Part shown: piece after piece, positions 7,574 through 16,578 of the stretch | Numbering within the stretch: the stretch's first letter is position 1 | How the letters are laid out: every line of letters begins with the position of its first letter | From: Gilvimarinus chinensis DSM 19667 | GTDB lineage: Bacteria; Pseudomonadota; Gammaproteobacteria; Pseudomonadales; Cellvibrionaceae | Assembly: GCF_000377745.1 (NCBI RefSeq) | Contig: NZ_KB898706.1 | Coordinates: 62,001 to 126,000, forward strand | Reading direction: 5' to 3' | DNA: 64,000 nt | Made by a program: the position numbers and the translations under genes | The notes under the pieces: model-generated | What the model saw: only the letters and a program-made list of their open reading frames with translations | Told to the model about the DNA's origin: nothing | The model's database searches: none

Positions 7574-8778
7574 AGAGTCAATTAGCGGTTAATGACGCCC
7601 GGCGGCGACTGCTTGACGCTGTGCGCAGTCGACAGCTGAGCGAGAGTGAAAGTGTTGGGCTAAATGAAGCGGCTGGTAGGGTTTTAGCCGAGGACGTGAG
7701 AGCGCAGATTAATGTCCCACCTGCTGCTAACAGCGCCATGGATGGCTATGCATTAAGGTTTGCCGAGGGTCAAAAGGGCGCTGTGCTGCCCGTTAGTCAA
7801 ACAGTTGCGGCAGGTTCGGCACCTCAGCCCCTACAACCTGGTAGCGCAGCGCGTATTCTTACTGGTGCTGAAATACCCCCTGGCGCGGATAGCGTGATTA
7901 TCCAGGAAAACGTTAAACGTGTAAGAAGCGAGCAGGGCGAACATATCACGTTGAATACCGAAGCGGAGCTTGGTGCCAATATACGCCCTCAGGGGCAGGA
8001 CATCGCTAAAGGTAATCTTGTACTGGCACGCGGAAGCCTGCTCACCCCCGCCCATATAGGTCTTTTGGCGTCGGTAGGGGTGGTGGAGGCCTGTGTTTAT
8101 AAGCCGCTAAAAGTGGCGTTAATATCAACCGGTGATGAGCTAGTGGAGCCTGGATGCGAACTGGGGGTGGGGCAGATTTACAATTCCAATCAGCCTATGT
8201 TAGCCGCCTTAGTTCGTGAAATGGGTGCTAGGGTGGTGCTGCAGCAACGGGTGGTGGATAACTATGATCGGACGGTGAGCGCTTTGCGTGAAGCGGCGGA
8301 GCTTGCGGATATTATTATCAGTTGTGGTGGTGTGTCGGTGGGAGACGAGGACCATGTGAAAGCGGCGCTGCAAACTTTGGGCGAGCTCAGTCTCTGGAAA
8401 GTGGCTATGAAGCCCGGAAAGCCTCTTGCCTTTGGTCGCGTGGAGGATAAACCCTTTGTGGGCTTACCGGGCAATCCGGTATCGGCCTGGGTTACCTTCC
8501 AGCTTATGGTACGCCCTGCCTTAAAAGCCATGATGGGCGGGCAGGAAACAGAGCTGATGGCCGTAAGCTGTGCAGCTTGTTTTGAGCGTGCTAAGCCTGG
8601 TACGCGCGATGAGTATGCCAGGGGCCGGCTAGTGGACGGCGGTGTTGAGCTATATGGGCAGCAAAGCTCGGGTGTTTTATCCTCGGTTGCCTGGGCCGAT
8701 TGTCTGGTGCTCTTGCCTGCCGGGGAAGCGATTAAAAAAGGTCAGAGTGTTCAGGTGTACCCCTTTGCTCAGTGGTGA
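7570..8778 (+). CDS. moeA: Molybdopterin molybdenumtransferase
   Basis: MoeA inserts molybdenum into adenylylated molybdopterin. The length of 402 residues is normal. Recognisable motifs are SAMDGYAL near residue 57, ARILTGAEIPPGADSVI, STGDELVEPG, GGVSVGDEDHVK (the MoCF domain loop) and FVGLPGNPVSAWVTFQ. The start codon overlaps the moaB stop by four bases. With moaA and moaB this forms a partial molybdopterin operon; moaC, moaD, moaE and mobA are not in the window. Confidence 0.95.
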   Translation: MKSQLAVNDARRRLLDAVRSRQLSESESVGLNEAAGRVLAEDVRAQINVPPAANSAMDGYALRFAEGQKGAVLPVSQTVAAGSAPQPLQPGSAARILTGAEIPPGADSVIIQENVKRVRSEQGEHITLNTEAELGANIRPQGQDIAKGNLVLARGSLLTPAHIGLLASVGVVEACVYKPLKVALISTGDELVEPGCELGVGQIYNSNQPMLAALVREMGARVVLQQRVVDNYDRTVSALREAAELADIIISCGGVSVGDEDHVKAALQTLGELSLWKVAMKPGKPLAFGRVEDKPFVGLPGNPVSAWVTFQLMVRPALKAMMGGQETELMAVSCAACFERAKPGTRDEYARGRLVDGGVELYGQQSSGVLSSVAWADCLVLLPAGEAIKKGQSVQVYPFAQW

Positions 8779-8816
8779 GGGTAGCTCTTGCTGCTGATGG
8801 CAGGGCAAGTATCGCT

Positions 8817-9050
8817 TTACCAGCACCACGAGGTGGGTAGCTGCTTCAGCAACTGTTTTCGGCTGTGGATCAATTCTTTGTATGAAGCCATTAGCGAGAA
8901 ATCTACGGCTTGACCGGCCAGCTTTAACTCGTGCACTTGACGTTCGAGTCCGGTGATTTCGGAAATTAGCTTCTGGCGTAGTTCGCCTGTGTGATTAATA
9001 TTAATTGATACGCCGAAACTGGCAATATTGCGGGCACGTGCATGTGACAT
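8817..9050 (-). CDS. Small hypothetical protein, predicted helical
   Basis: The product has 77 residues, no signal peptide and a central stretch of mixed charge (EITGLERQVHELKLAG) that looks like a short coiled coil. A GGGAG Shine-Dalgarno six bases before the ATG supports translation. It converges on moeA with 38 bp between the stops. I do not recognise the family and cannot assign a role. Confidence 0.55.
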   Translation of the reverse strand: MSHARARNIASFGVSININHTGELRQKLISEITGLERQVHELKLAGQAVDFSLMASYKELIHSRKQLLKQLPTSWCW

Positions 9051-9173
9051 AACAATCTCCCTTTATCGTCACTATTGATAGACAGTAAAAGCCTAGCACG
9101 GTGCTCGAATGCGCGTTAGATTATTTTGCGTTTTACCAATAGCGAGTGCTCGCGTTGTGGTATATGCCCGCGC

Positions 9174-9719
9174 TTATTGAGACTCCAGCCACGCCTTGGC
9201 CATAAACAAGGCCGCAATGGTTCGCCCTTCGATGACTTCATCGCGCATAACCAGAGCCAGTAAATCATCAATGTTACAAGGTACAACCTCAATGGGTTCC
9301 GGCTCGTCGCCCGGTAGTTTTTCGGCATAGAGGTCGCGCATCAGCAGCACATTGATTTTATGTTCCATATAGGCCGGCGACAGATGAATGCTTTTTAGCC
9401 AGTGAATCTTGCCCGCGCCGTATCCCACCTCTTCTTTTAGTTCGCGGTTGGCGGCTTGTTCGGGCGTCTCGCCTTTATCGATGGCGCCTTTGGGTAGCGC
9501 CAGATGGTAATCCTCCAGGCCGCCAGCGTACTCACGCACCATCAACACCGTTGAGTCATCAAGCATAGGCACCATCAGCACGGCTCCGGGGCCGCCGCTG
9601 CACAGCTTTTCGTAAATACGTTGCTCGCCGTTACTGAACTTCAGGTGTAACTCATCGGCGCGAAACAGACGACTTTTGGCGACTGTATTGCGTTTAAGAA
9701 TCTCGGGCTTGGTAGGCAT
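9174..9719 (-). CDS. nudE: Nudix hydrolase, ADP-compounds hydrolase type
   Basis: A complete Nudix box is present: GAIDKGE, seven residues, then RELKEEVGYG, which fits GX5EX7REUXEEXGU. The N-terminus (ILKRNTVAKSRLFRADELHL) and the tail (TIAALFMAKAWLESQ) resemble NudE, which hydrolyses ADP-ribose, AP3A and NADH to AMP. I use the ATG at 9719 (181 residues) because NudE proteins begin shortly before this conserved region; the ATG at 9767 adds sixteen unrelated residues. It reads alone and diverges from the ABC exporter operon. Confidence 0.88.
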   Translation of the reverse strand: MPTKPEILKRNTVAKSRLFRADELHLKFSNGEQRIYEKLCSGGPGAVLMVPMLDDSTVLMVREYAGGLEDYHLALPKGAIDKGETPEQAANRELKEEVGYGAGKIHWLKSIHLSPAYMEHKINVLLMRDLYAEKLPGDEPEPIEVVPCNIDDLLALVMRDEVIEGRTIAALFMAKAWLESQ

Positions 9720-9849
9720 TGGGGCTTGGCTTCGTTTTGTGTGAGTGGTTAGCCGCCATGGTAGCATAGCAGCCGACGCAACTTTATTGGTATCCGCCGC
9801 GTCTTACTGACAATAACAAGGCAACGCCATACAAAAAGGAAGGCTCGCC

Positions 9850-10542
9850 ATGATCCGTTTAGACAATATTCACAAGTCCTACCACACGGGGGATCAGCAC
9901 CTGCATGTCCTAAAGGGTGTCGATATGCATATCCGTGAAGGCGAGTTAGTCTCCATTATGGGGTCCTCCGGCTCGGGCAAGTCTACCCTGCTGAATATTC
10001 TCGGGGTTTTGGATTCTCACGATACGGGCCACTACTATCTGGCAGGCCAGGAAATCCGCCATTTAAAAGAGCGTCAGGCCGCACACCTGCGCAATGCGTT
10101 TATTGGCTTTGTCTTTCAGTCATTCAATTTGCTGCCGTTTAAATCGGCGTTAGAGAACGTGGCCCTGCCTTTGTATTATCAGAAAGTTGGCCGGCGTGAG
10201 CGCAACCGTCGGGCGGCAGAGTATTTGGATATGGTGGGGCTGGCGGATCGCGCTGAGCATATGCCAAATCAGCTATCGGGTGGCCAGAAGCAACGGGTCG
10301 CAATGGCCCGCGCGCTGGTGACGCAACCGAAAGTCATTCTTGCCGATGAGCCGACAGGGGCCCTCGATAGCAAAACCACGGATGAAGTGATGCAGATCAT
10401 GAAACGTGTGCATGAGCTGGGTAATACCATCGTTATTGTCACCCACGAGCAAGACATTGCAGATCAAACAGAGCGCTGCATCGTACTGCGTGATGGTTTG
10501 GTGGTGGACGATGAAACTCAAACCGCCGGAGCGCTGGCGTGA
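9850..10542 (+). CDS. MacB/LolD-type ABC exporter, ATP-binding protein
   Basis: This 230-residue ATPase drives the membrane complex encoded just downstream. It has Walker A GSSGSGKST near residue 38, signature LSGGQKQRVAMARAL near 142, and Walker B VILADEPTGALD near 163. The size and DEPTGALD motif place it in the MacB/LolD/FtsE group, which uses mechanotransmission rather than moving substrate through the membrane. The gene is preceded by AAGGAAGG and overlaps the first permease gene by four bases. Substrate unknown. Confidence 0.92.
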   Translation: MIRLDNIHKSYHTGDQHLHVLKGVDMHIREGELVSIMGSSGSGKSTLLNILGVLDSHDTGHYYLAGQEIRHLKERQAAHLRNAFIGFVFQSFNLLPFKSALENVALPLYYQKVGRRERNRRAAEYLDMVGLADRAEHMPNQLSGGQKQRVAMARALVTQPKVILADEPTGALDSKTTDEVMQIMKRVHELGNTIVIVTHEQDIADQTERCIVLRDGLVVDDETQTAGALA

Positions 10543-11777
10543 TTGATGGCTTACAGGAAATACTCTATACCCTGCGGCGTAACAAGCTGCGCACCGCGTT
10601 GACAGCCTTCGGGGTCTTCTGGGGTATATTCATGCTGATTTTACTGCTGGGCGCGGGCCGCGGTATGCAAAACGGGGTGATGGATAGCTTTGCCGACAAT
10701 GCGCTCGACACCATTATTATTTGGAGTGGCACCACCTCGGTGGCGTATCAGGGGCAAGGGTTGGGGCGGCGCATTGGCTACACCGAAGATGACATCATTG
10801 CGTTACGCCAGCAGGTAGAAGGGCTTAGATTTATCACCGGTGCCAACTCTATGGGGCAGGGTACGGTGACATTCGGCAATAAAACCGGATTTTTCGATCT
10901 TTACGGAATTGATGATACGTATTTCAAAATCCGCGATCAGATTCCTTTCCCTTCCGGGCGCACCATTAACTACTTGGACGATGCTGAAACCCGCAAGGTT
11001 GCCGTAATTGGCACCAGCGTGCGAGATCGCTTGTTCGGCTCAGGCGTAAACCCTGAAGGAAAGATGATTCAGGTGAATAATATTAATCTGACCGTTATTG
11101 GTGTTTTCCATGATCGAAATAATAACGGTCGGGACTCTGAGCGAGTATTTGTTCCTTACAGTACTTTTACCAAAACCTTCGGCCGGGGCAACCAAGTGCA
11201 CGTGATATGGGCTCGCCCTAAGGCCGGTGTCGATGGCTTTGCGTTGGAAGAGCAAGTCGTTGATCTATTAAAGAAGCGCCACAATGTTGCGCCTGAAGAC
11301 AAGCGGGCCATTCAAACTTTTAACTTCGCTGAACCTGCAAAAATGGTCAAGGGGTTGTTTGTTGCCATTAATGGTTTTATCTGGTTCGTGGGCTTGGGTA
11401 CGTTAACGGCCGGTATTGTGGGCATCAGCAATATTATGATTATTACCGTAAAAGAGCGCACCCGCGAAATTGGTATCCGCAAAGCGCTGGGGGCTACCCC
11501 TTTTTCCATTGTCAGTACGCTGCTGCTTGAATCTATTTTGGTAACCGGCATTGCTGGTTACGCAGGTTTGGTCATGGGCGTGGGGCTGGTAGAGCTAATG
11601 GCATACGGCTTACAGGTGAGCGGTGCGCAAATGGAATTTTTTAAACGCCCCGAAGTGAATTTTTCGGCAGCCGTTACCGCTCTTGTGTTACTGATTATGG
11701 TTGGCGCTCTGGCCGGGTTGATGCCCGCTATTCGGGCTGCTCGTATACCGCCTGTTGAAGCGATGAGAGCAGAATAA
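10539..11777 (+). CDS. MacB-type ABC exporter, permease A
   Basis: The product is a 412-residue MacB-like permease: an N-terminal transmembrane helix (about residues 18-40, GVFWGIFMLILLLGAGRG), a large periplasmic MacB_PCD domain (about 45-270), and three helices forming an FtsX domain with the KERTREIGIRKALGA motif near residue 305. The start overlaps the ATPase gene. It is paralogous to the next gene: same opening helix, same KERTREIG motif, different periplasmic domain. The two probably form a heterodimer. Confidence 0.9.
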   Translation: MIDGLQEILYTLRRNKLRTALTAFGVFWGIFMLILLLGAGRGMQNGVMDSFADNALDTIIIWSGTTSVAYQGQGLGRRIGYTEDDIIALRQQVEGLRFITGANSMGQGTVTFGNKTGFFDLYGIDDTYFKIRDQIPFPSGRTINYLDDAETRKVAVIGTSVRDRLFGSGVNPEGKMIQVNNINLTVIGVFHDRNNNGRDSERVFVPYSTFTKTFGRGNQVHVIWARPKAGVDGFALEEQVVDLLKKRHNVAPEDKRAIQTFNFAEPAKMVKGLFVAINGFIWFVGLGTLTAGIVGISNIMIITVKERTREIGIRKALGATPFSIVSTLLLESILVTGIAGYAGLVMGVGLVELMAYGLQVSGAQMEFFKRPEVNFSAAVTALVLLIMVGALAGLMPAIRAARIPPVEAMRAE

Positions 11778-13042
11778 TGACCTTGGTGGATGTTGATAAG
11801 TGGCGAGAGATTTTTACCACATTGGGGCAGCATAAACTGCGCACCACCCTGACGGCTTTTGGCGTTTTTTGGGGAATCTTTATGCTCTCTGTTTTACTGG
11901 GGGCAGCAAAGGGCTTGGAAAATGGTGTGATGGCGGGCTTTCCGCAGGTTCCTAACGGTGTGTTTATCTGGTCGGCCAGTGAAACGCAAATGCCGTATAA
12001 AGGCCACGGTATTGGTCGGCGTATCAGGTTATTGCCCGAGGATGTCAACGCCGTAGAAAAAAATGTAGCCAGCGTGGGTTTTGTTCGCGGTCAAAACAGT
12101 ATTGGTATCTGGGGGGGAACGCCGCCTTACACCGTATACGAAGATAAAAATGGCACCTTCTTTGTTCAGGGGTCGCATGAGGGAATGGCTCTTATGCACT
12201 CGCTGGAAGTCACTTCCGGCCGTTACCTAAACAAAATTGATACACAGGAAAAACGTAAGGTTGCCGTCATTGGTGCTCGGGTAAAACAGCAGTTGTTTGC
12301 TGAAAGTGACAAGGTATTGGGTGAATACATCACCATAAATGGTATTAGCTTTCAGGTAGTGGGAACCTTTAAGTCCTTGTCCAAGGGAAATACAACACAG
12401 GAAGAGGAAAAAATTTACATCCCCAATAACACTCTACGACATGCGTTTAATCAGGTGGGCTGGATAGGCAGTTTAACCATACTGCCCGCTGACGGCGTAC
12501 ATGCGTCGCAAGCTGAGCAAGAGGTACTCGCGTTTTTGAAAGAGCGGAAAAAAGTGCATCCTGACGATGCGGGAGTGTTGGGAAGTTTTAATCTGCAAAA
12601 AGAGTTCGACAAAATTCAGGGGCTGTTTCTGGGGATCGGATTTTTCAGTTGGTTGGTCGCTGTGGGTACGATCATGGCGGGGGCGATAGGTGTCGGTAAT
12701 ATCATGCTGATTGTGGTGAAGGAGCGCACCCGTGAAATTGGCGTACGTAAGGCATTGGGTGCCACCCCTGCTTCGATTGTCACGATGATTATTCAGGAGT
12801 CTGTTCTGATTACCGCTGTGTCGGGTTATCTGGGCTTAGTCATCGGGGTTGTTATTCTTGAGGGAGTCTCAGCTGCTATTGAAATGTCTGGTGGCTCCGA
12901 TATGTTCCTTAACCCCTCGGTAGATTTTAATACAGCGATGTTGGCCGTGTTTATTTTGATCATTTCAGGCTTGCTGGCAGCGTTATTACCCGCGACAAAA
13001 GCCGCTCGGGTAAACCCGATTGTTGCACTACAGGATGAATAA
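11777..13042 (+). CDS. MacB-type ABC exporter, permease B
   Basis: This second 421-residue permease of the same architecture shares the N-terminal FGVFWGIFML helix and the C-terminal KERTREIGVRKALGATPASI motif with permease A. Its periplasmic domain differs clearly. The start overlaps the preceding stop by one base. Having two distinct half-permeases rather than one MacB is common in the heterodimeric exporters of this family. The pair may export a peptide, lipid or antibiotic-like compound, but nothing here shows which. Confidence 0.9.
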   Translation: MTLVDVDKWREIFTTLGQHKLRTTLTAFGVFWGIFMLSVLLGAAKGLENGVMAGFPQVPNGVFIWSASETQMPYKGHGIGRRIRLLPEDVNAVEKNVASVGFVRGQNSIGIWGGTPPYTVYEDKNGTFFVQGSHEGMALMHSLEVTSGRYLNKIDTQEKRKVAVIGARVKQQLFAESDKVLGEYITINGISFQVVGTFKSLSKGNTTQEEEKIYIPNNTLRHAFNQVGWIGSLTILPADGVHASQAEQEVLAFLKERKKVHPDDAGVLGSFNLQKEFDKIQGLFLGIGFFSWLVAVGTIMAGAIGVGNIMLIVVKERTREIGVRKALGATPASIVTMIIQESVLITAVSGYLGLVIGVVILEGVSAAIEMSGGSDMFLNPSVDFNTAMLAVFILIISGLLAALLPATKAARVNPIVALQDE

Positions 13043-13058
13043 TAACTGGACGATAATT

Positions 13059-14132
13059 ATGAAAAAATTCTTTTTAATTGTGCTTGGCTTCATCGTCTTG
13101 CTGGTGTTTATCGGTACGGCTGTTTTTTTGTATAAAAAGTCGCAGGAGCAGCCAGAGGTTTTTGAGGTGGATGCGCCTTTCGTGACCACCATTATCCAAA
13201 AAACTGTCGCCACCGGTAAGGTGGTGCCCCGTAAAGAGGTGAATGTTACCTCACAGGTGTCAGGTGTTGTGGATGCTTTGTTCGTGACGGCGGGGCAGAC
13301 CGTAAAAAAAGGCGATGTCATAGCCAAAATATCACTCGCGCCCAGTATGGTGGTGATTAACAATGCTGAGTCGCAACTGGAAAGCGCTAGAATTAGTCTG
13401 AACAACGCGCGCCAGGAACTGGAGCGGCAAAAGAACTTAATGCAGAAAAAGCTCATTTCTGAATCTGAATACAATCGTTTTTTATTGGACTTTGAGCTGA
13501 AGCAGCAGGCGGTCAACTCGGCCGAGAATAATTTATTGCTGATTCGTGAAGGCGCAACGAAAAAGTCGGACTTAGTATCAAATGTTATTCACGCCACCAG
13601 TGATGGCATGATTCTCGACGTGCCTCATAAAGAGGGTGCGTTTATTGTTGAGTCCAGTACTTATGGGGCGGGTACGGCGATTGCCACATTAGCCGATATG
13701 CAAGATATGATTTTTGAAGGCATGGTGGACGAGGCTGAGGTGGGAAAAATTAGCGAAGGCATGGAATTACTGCTGGACGTTGGAGCTCTTGAAGGTGAGC
13801 CGTTTAGTGCGGAGCTTGAGTACATTTCGCCCAAAGGCGTCGAGGACCAGGGGACCATAAAATTTGAAATTCGCGCGGCTATTGATCTGCAGGAGCACTT
13901 GTTTTTGCGTGCTAACTACAGTGCCAATGCGGATATCGTTCTTGCCAGGCGCGACAATGTACTCGCTATCAATGAGGGAAACCTGATTATCGAAGACGAT
14001 AAGCGCTATGTAGAAGTACAAACAGCGCCGCAGCAGTTTCGTAGGCAAGAGGTGGAAACAGGGCTTTCCGATGGTATTAATATCGAGATTGTGTCTGGCC
14101 TGAGTGAAAGTGATAAAATCAAGCGCTTGTAA
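13059..14132 (+). CDS. HlyD/MacA-family periplasmic adaptor of the ABC exporter
   Basis: The adaptor links the exporter to an outer-membrane channel. It has an N-terminal membrane anchor (about residues 4-24), a split lipoyl/barrel-sandwich domain (VTSQVSGVVDALFVTAGQTV and later SDGMILDVP), a short coiled-coil hairpin (about 100-165) and a beta-barrel region. I start at the ATG at 13059 (357 residues), which has a GGA Shine-Dalgarno at 13048-13050; the ATG at 13035 sits directly against its AGG. No TolC-like gene is nearby, so a shared outer-membrane channel is likely. Confidence 0.88.
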   Translation: MKKFFLIVLGFIVLLVFIGTAVFLYKKSQEQPEVFEVDAPFVTTIIQKTVATGKVVPRKEVNVTSQVSGVVDALFVTAGQTVKKGDVIAKISLAPSMVVINNAESQLESARISLNNARQELERQKNLMQKKLISESEYNRFLLDFELKQQAVNSAENNLLLIREGATKKSDLVSNVIHATSDGMILDVPHKEGAFIVESSTYGAGTAIATLADMQDMIFEGMVDEAEVGKISEGMELLLDVGALEGEPFSAELEYISPKGVEDQGTIKFEIRAAIDLQEHLFLRANYSANADIVLARRDNVLAINEGNLIIEDDKRYVEVQTAPQQFRRQEVETGLSDGINIEIVSGLSESDKIKRL

Positions 14133-14171
14133 TCTAGGCAATGGACCGGGGCGCCCGGTTAGAGGTGAACT

Positions 14172-14834
14172 ATGGTTAACTGGCAGTCGATAGATACCGT
14201 CATGCTTGATATGGATGGCACGCTGCTGGATTTGCATTTCGATAACTACTTTTGGGTAGAGTATCTGCCGCAACGCTATGCGGAAATACATGGGCGTGAC
14301 TTTGCCTTGGTGCGCGATGAGCTGGCGAGTCAGATTGCCTCCTACGAGGGTAGCTTGCAGTGGTACTGCCTGGACTTCTGGTCTGATACCCTGGCATTAG
14401 ATATCCGCGCATTGAAAGAAGAGGTGAAGCATAAAATCAGTGTTCGGCCCCATGTGGTTAACTTTTTAGCCTGGCTGCGGGCAATGAACAAAAAGGTCAT
14501 GTTGGTAACCAACGCCCACCCGAAGGTGATGACCCTGAAGTTTGAGGTGACGCAAATCGATAAACACTTTGATTTGATTGTCTCGTCTCACGAGTTTAGT
14601 CACCCCAAAGAGGCGCAAGAATTTTGGCATGGCCTGGCGGCCAGAGAGCCTTTCGATCCGGCACGTACTTTATTTGTCGATGATACTTTACGGGTGTTGG
14701 ATTCGGCGCGTGACTATGGCATCGCGCACTTATTGGCAATTCACCAGCCGGATAGCCGAATTGAACGCCGCGTGAGCGGTTATCCAGCCATTGAGCACTT
14801 TGATGAAATCATGCCCACGCAAGAGAGCCGCTAG
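14172..14834 (+). CDS. yrfG: HAD-family GMP/IMP nucleotidase
   Basis: The N-terminal LDMDGTLLDLHFDNYFW motif carries the HAD nucleophile Asp and is characteristic of YrfG, which dephosphorylates GMP and IMP. The LVTNAHP motif II and LFVDDTLRVLD motif III/IV follow in order. The length of 220 residues is typical. The gene overlaps hslR by one base, and the order yrfG-hslR-hslO matches Escherichia coli, which supports the name. Confidence 0.9.
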   Translation: MVNWQSIDTVMLDMDGTLLDLHFDNYFWVEYLPQRYAEIHGRDFALVRDELASQIASYEGSLQWYCLDFWSDTLALDIRALKEEVKHKISVRPHVVNFLAWLRAMNKKVMLVTNAHPKVMTLKFEVTQIDKHFDLIVSSHEFSHPKEAQEFWHGLAAREPFDPARTLFVDDTLRVLDSARDYGIAHLLAIHQPDSRIERRVSGYPAIEHFDEIMPTQESR

Positions 14835-15226
14835 TGGAAAAAGTTCGTATTGATAAGTGGCTGTGGGCCGCGCGATTTTTCAAAACCCGCAGTATCGCAA
14901 AACAGGCTATAGAGGGTGGTAAAATCACCGCTGACGGTCAGCGTATAAAACCCAGTCGTGAAATTACGACCGGTGTGAGCCTGACCATTCGCCAGGGGTG
15001 GGACGATAAAACCGTCGAGGTTCTGGTGTTATCCGACCAGCGACGCGGTGCTCCTGAGGCGCAAAAGTTGTATCGTGAGACGGAGCAAAGTATTGCGTTA
15101 CGAGAGCAGCGCGCGGCCGAGCGCAAAGCAGGTTTAGGGTCTTTTATTGTCAGCGAGCACCGGCCCAACAAAAAGCAGCGTCGGCAAATTCACAGATTTA
15201 AGCGCGATATGGATGAAACCCCCTAA
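14834..15226 (+). CDS. hslR: Ribosome-associated heat shock protein Hsp15
   Basis: Hsp15 is an S4-domain RNA-binding protein that recycles stalled 50S subunits carrying peptidyl-tRNA. The S4 motif (VRIDKWLWAARFFKTRSIAKQ) opens the protein, and a basic tail rich in Lys and Arg ends it. The start is a GTG whose first base is the last base of the yrfG stop. The length of 130 residues matches the family. Confidence 0.93.
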   Translation: MEKVRIDKWLWAARFFKTRSIAKQAIEGGKITADGQRIKPSREITTGVSLTIRQGWDDKTVEVLVLSDQRRGAPEAQKLYRETEQSIALREQRAAERKAGLGSFIVSEHRPNKKQRRQIHRFKRDMDETP

Positions 15227-15265
15227 CCAATGGGGACGTAAGGCTTACTGGCCAAGGAGACAAGA

Positions 15266-15700
15266 ATGAAACTTTACGTGATGTTGCTGACGTGTGCATG
15301 GACCCTCACGGCCCAGGCAGAGCTGTACCGCTGGACGGATGCTGATGGCAAGGTGCACTTCAGTGATCGCAAACCGGACGCCGCGCAAACGCAGGGGGCG
15401 GAGGTAAGCGAAGAAAAAATTAAGGCCGTGAATATTCAGGATAGTAAAGCCGCAGAAGAGGCGATGCGCCAGGTGTTTCCCAATGAAAACACCGCTCCTG
15501 TACAGCAGCATAACGGTCGTGAACAGGAGCTGGCTGAGCGCAAAGAGGCGCATTGCCGAGAGGCAAGGGAGTATTTACGAAAAGTCAGTGGACGAGTTCA
15601 GTTTATTGATAAAGATGGCAAAATGGTTCACGTTTCCGAGCGCGAACGCCAAGAGCGTCAGGCAAAAATGGAAACTTACGTAAAAGAGCACTGTTCCTGA
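15266..15700 (+). CDS. DUF4124 periplasmic protein
   Basis: A signal peptide (MKLYVMLLTCAWTLTAQA) is followed at once by the DUF4124 signature LYRWTDADGKVHFSDRKP, common in small secreted proteobacterial proteins of unknown role. The rest is charged and helical with a Cys near the C-terminus. The gene is inserted between hslR and hslO, and its stop directly abuts the hslO ATG, so it is part of that operon here. Confidence 0.88.
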   Translation: MKLYVMLLTCAWTLTAQAELYRWTDADGKVHFSDRKPDAAQTQGAEVSEEKIKAVNIQDSKAAEEAMRQVFPNENTAPVQQHNGREQELAERKEAHCREAREYLRKVSGRVQFIDKDGKMVHVSERERQERQAKMETYVKEHCS

Positions 15701-16576
15701 ATGAAGTCTAACGATTTACTACACCGGTTTATTTTTGATCAATGCGATATTCGCGGCGAAATTGTCACTCTTGAGCAAAGCTATCAGCAGGTTTTGGATA
15801 ACAATCCTTATCCGACTGCGGTACGCGAACTGTTAGGGGAGTTTTTGGCAGCGGTTTCGTTGTTATCCAGCACGCTTAAGTTCGACGGTGTTATCACTTT
15901 GCAGGCACGGGGTGAGGGGGCGATTTCGCTGATAATGGCAGAGTGCAGTCATCATAACGATGTTCGTGCCATCGTGCGCCCACAGCCTGGCCAACCTATG
16001 CCAGAAAGCTTTATTAGCTTGCCTGAACTGTTGAGTAATGGCGTGTTGGTTATAACGCTCGATCCGGCAATCGGCGAGCGCTATCAGGGCATTGTCCCTC
16101 TTGAAGCAGATACTCTGGCGGGCTGTCTTGAGCATTATTTTAAACAGTCTGAGCAGCTGGCAACACGTTTTTGGTTGGCGGCGAATGAGCGGGCGTGCGG
16201 CGGCTTGTTAATTCAAGCGCTGCCGTTGCAGGTGGCCAGCAGCGAAGATGTTAACCGTGAGCAGTGGGAGACAGCCATCGCCCTTGCCGACACGGTGACA
16301 GCGGATGAGTTATTGGGCATTGGCCACGATCAGCTGTTATATCGTTTATTCAACGAACAGCCCGTCCGGTTATTCAGTCCGGCGGCGCTAAAATTTCACT
16401 GCAGTTGCTCCGAGGAGCGCAGCGTCGAAGCATTGCAGTCTTTGGGGCGGGATGAGGTCGAGCAGTTGCTGGTGGAGAAAGGCGTGATCACTATTGATTG
16501 TCAGTTTTGTAATCAAGTTTATCGATTCGATGCCGCCGCAGTACGTGCCTTATTTGGCCAATCTACCTTACACTGA
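15701..16576 (+). CDS. hslO: Redox-regulated holdase chaperone Hsp33
   Basis: Hsp33 is a cytoplasmic chaperone activated by oxidation and unfolding. The four zinc-binding cysteines are present as Cys234-x-Cys236 and Cys267-x2-Cys270 in the C-terminal switch domain. The length of 291 residues is normal. It begins on the base after the stop of the DUF4124 gene. With yrfG and hslR it makes a conserved stress-response block. Confidence 0.95.
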   Translation: MKSNDLLHRFIFDQCDIRGEIVTLEQSYQQVLDNNPYPTAVRELLGEFLAAVSLLSSTLKFDGVITLQARGEGAISLIMAECSHHNDVRAIVRPQPGQPMPESFISLPELLSNGVLVITLDPAIGERYQGIVPLEADTLAGCLEHYFKQSEQLATRFWLAANERACGGLLIQALPLQVASSEDVNREQWETAIALADTVTADELLGIGHDQLLYRLFNEQPVRLFSPAALKFHCSCSEERSVEALQSLGRDEVEQLLVEKGVITIDCQFCNQVYRFDAAAVRALFGQSTLH

Positions 16577-16578
16577 TT

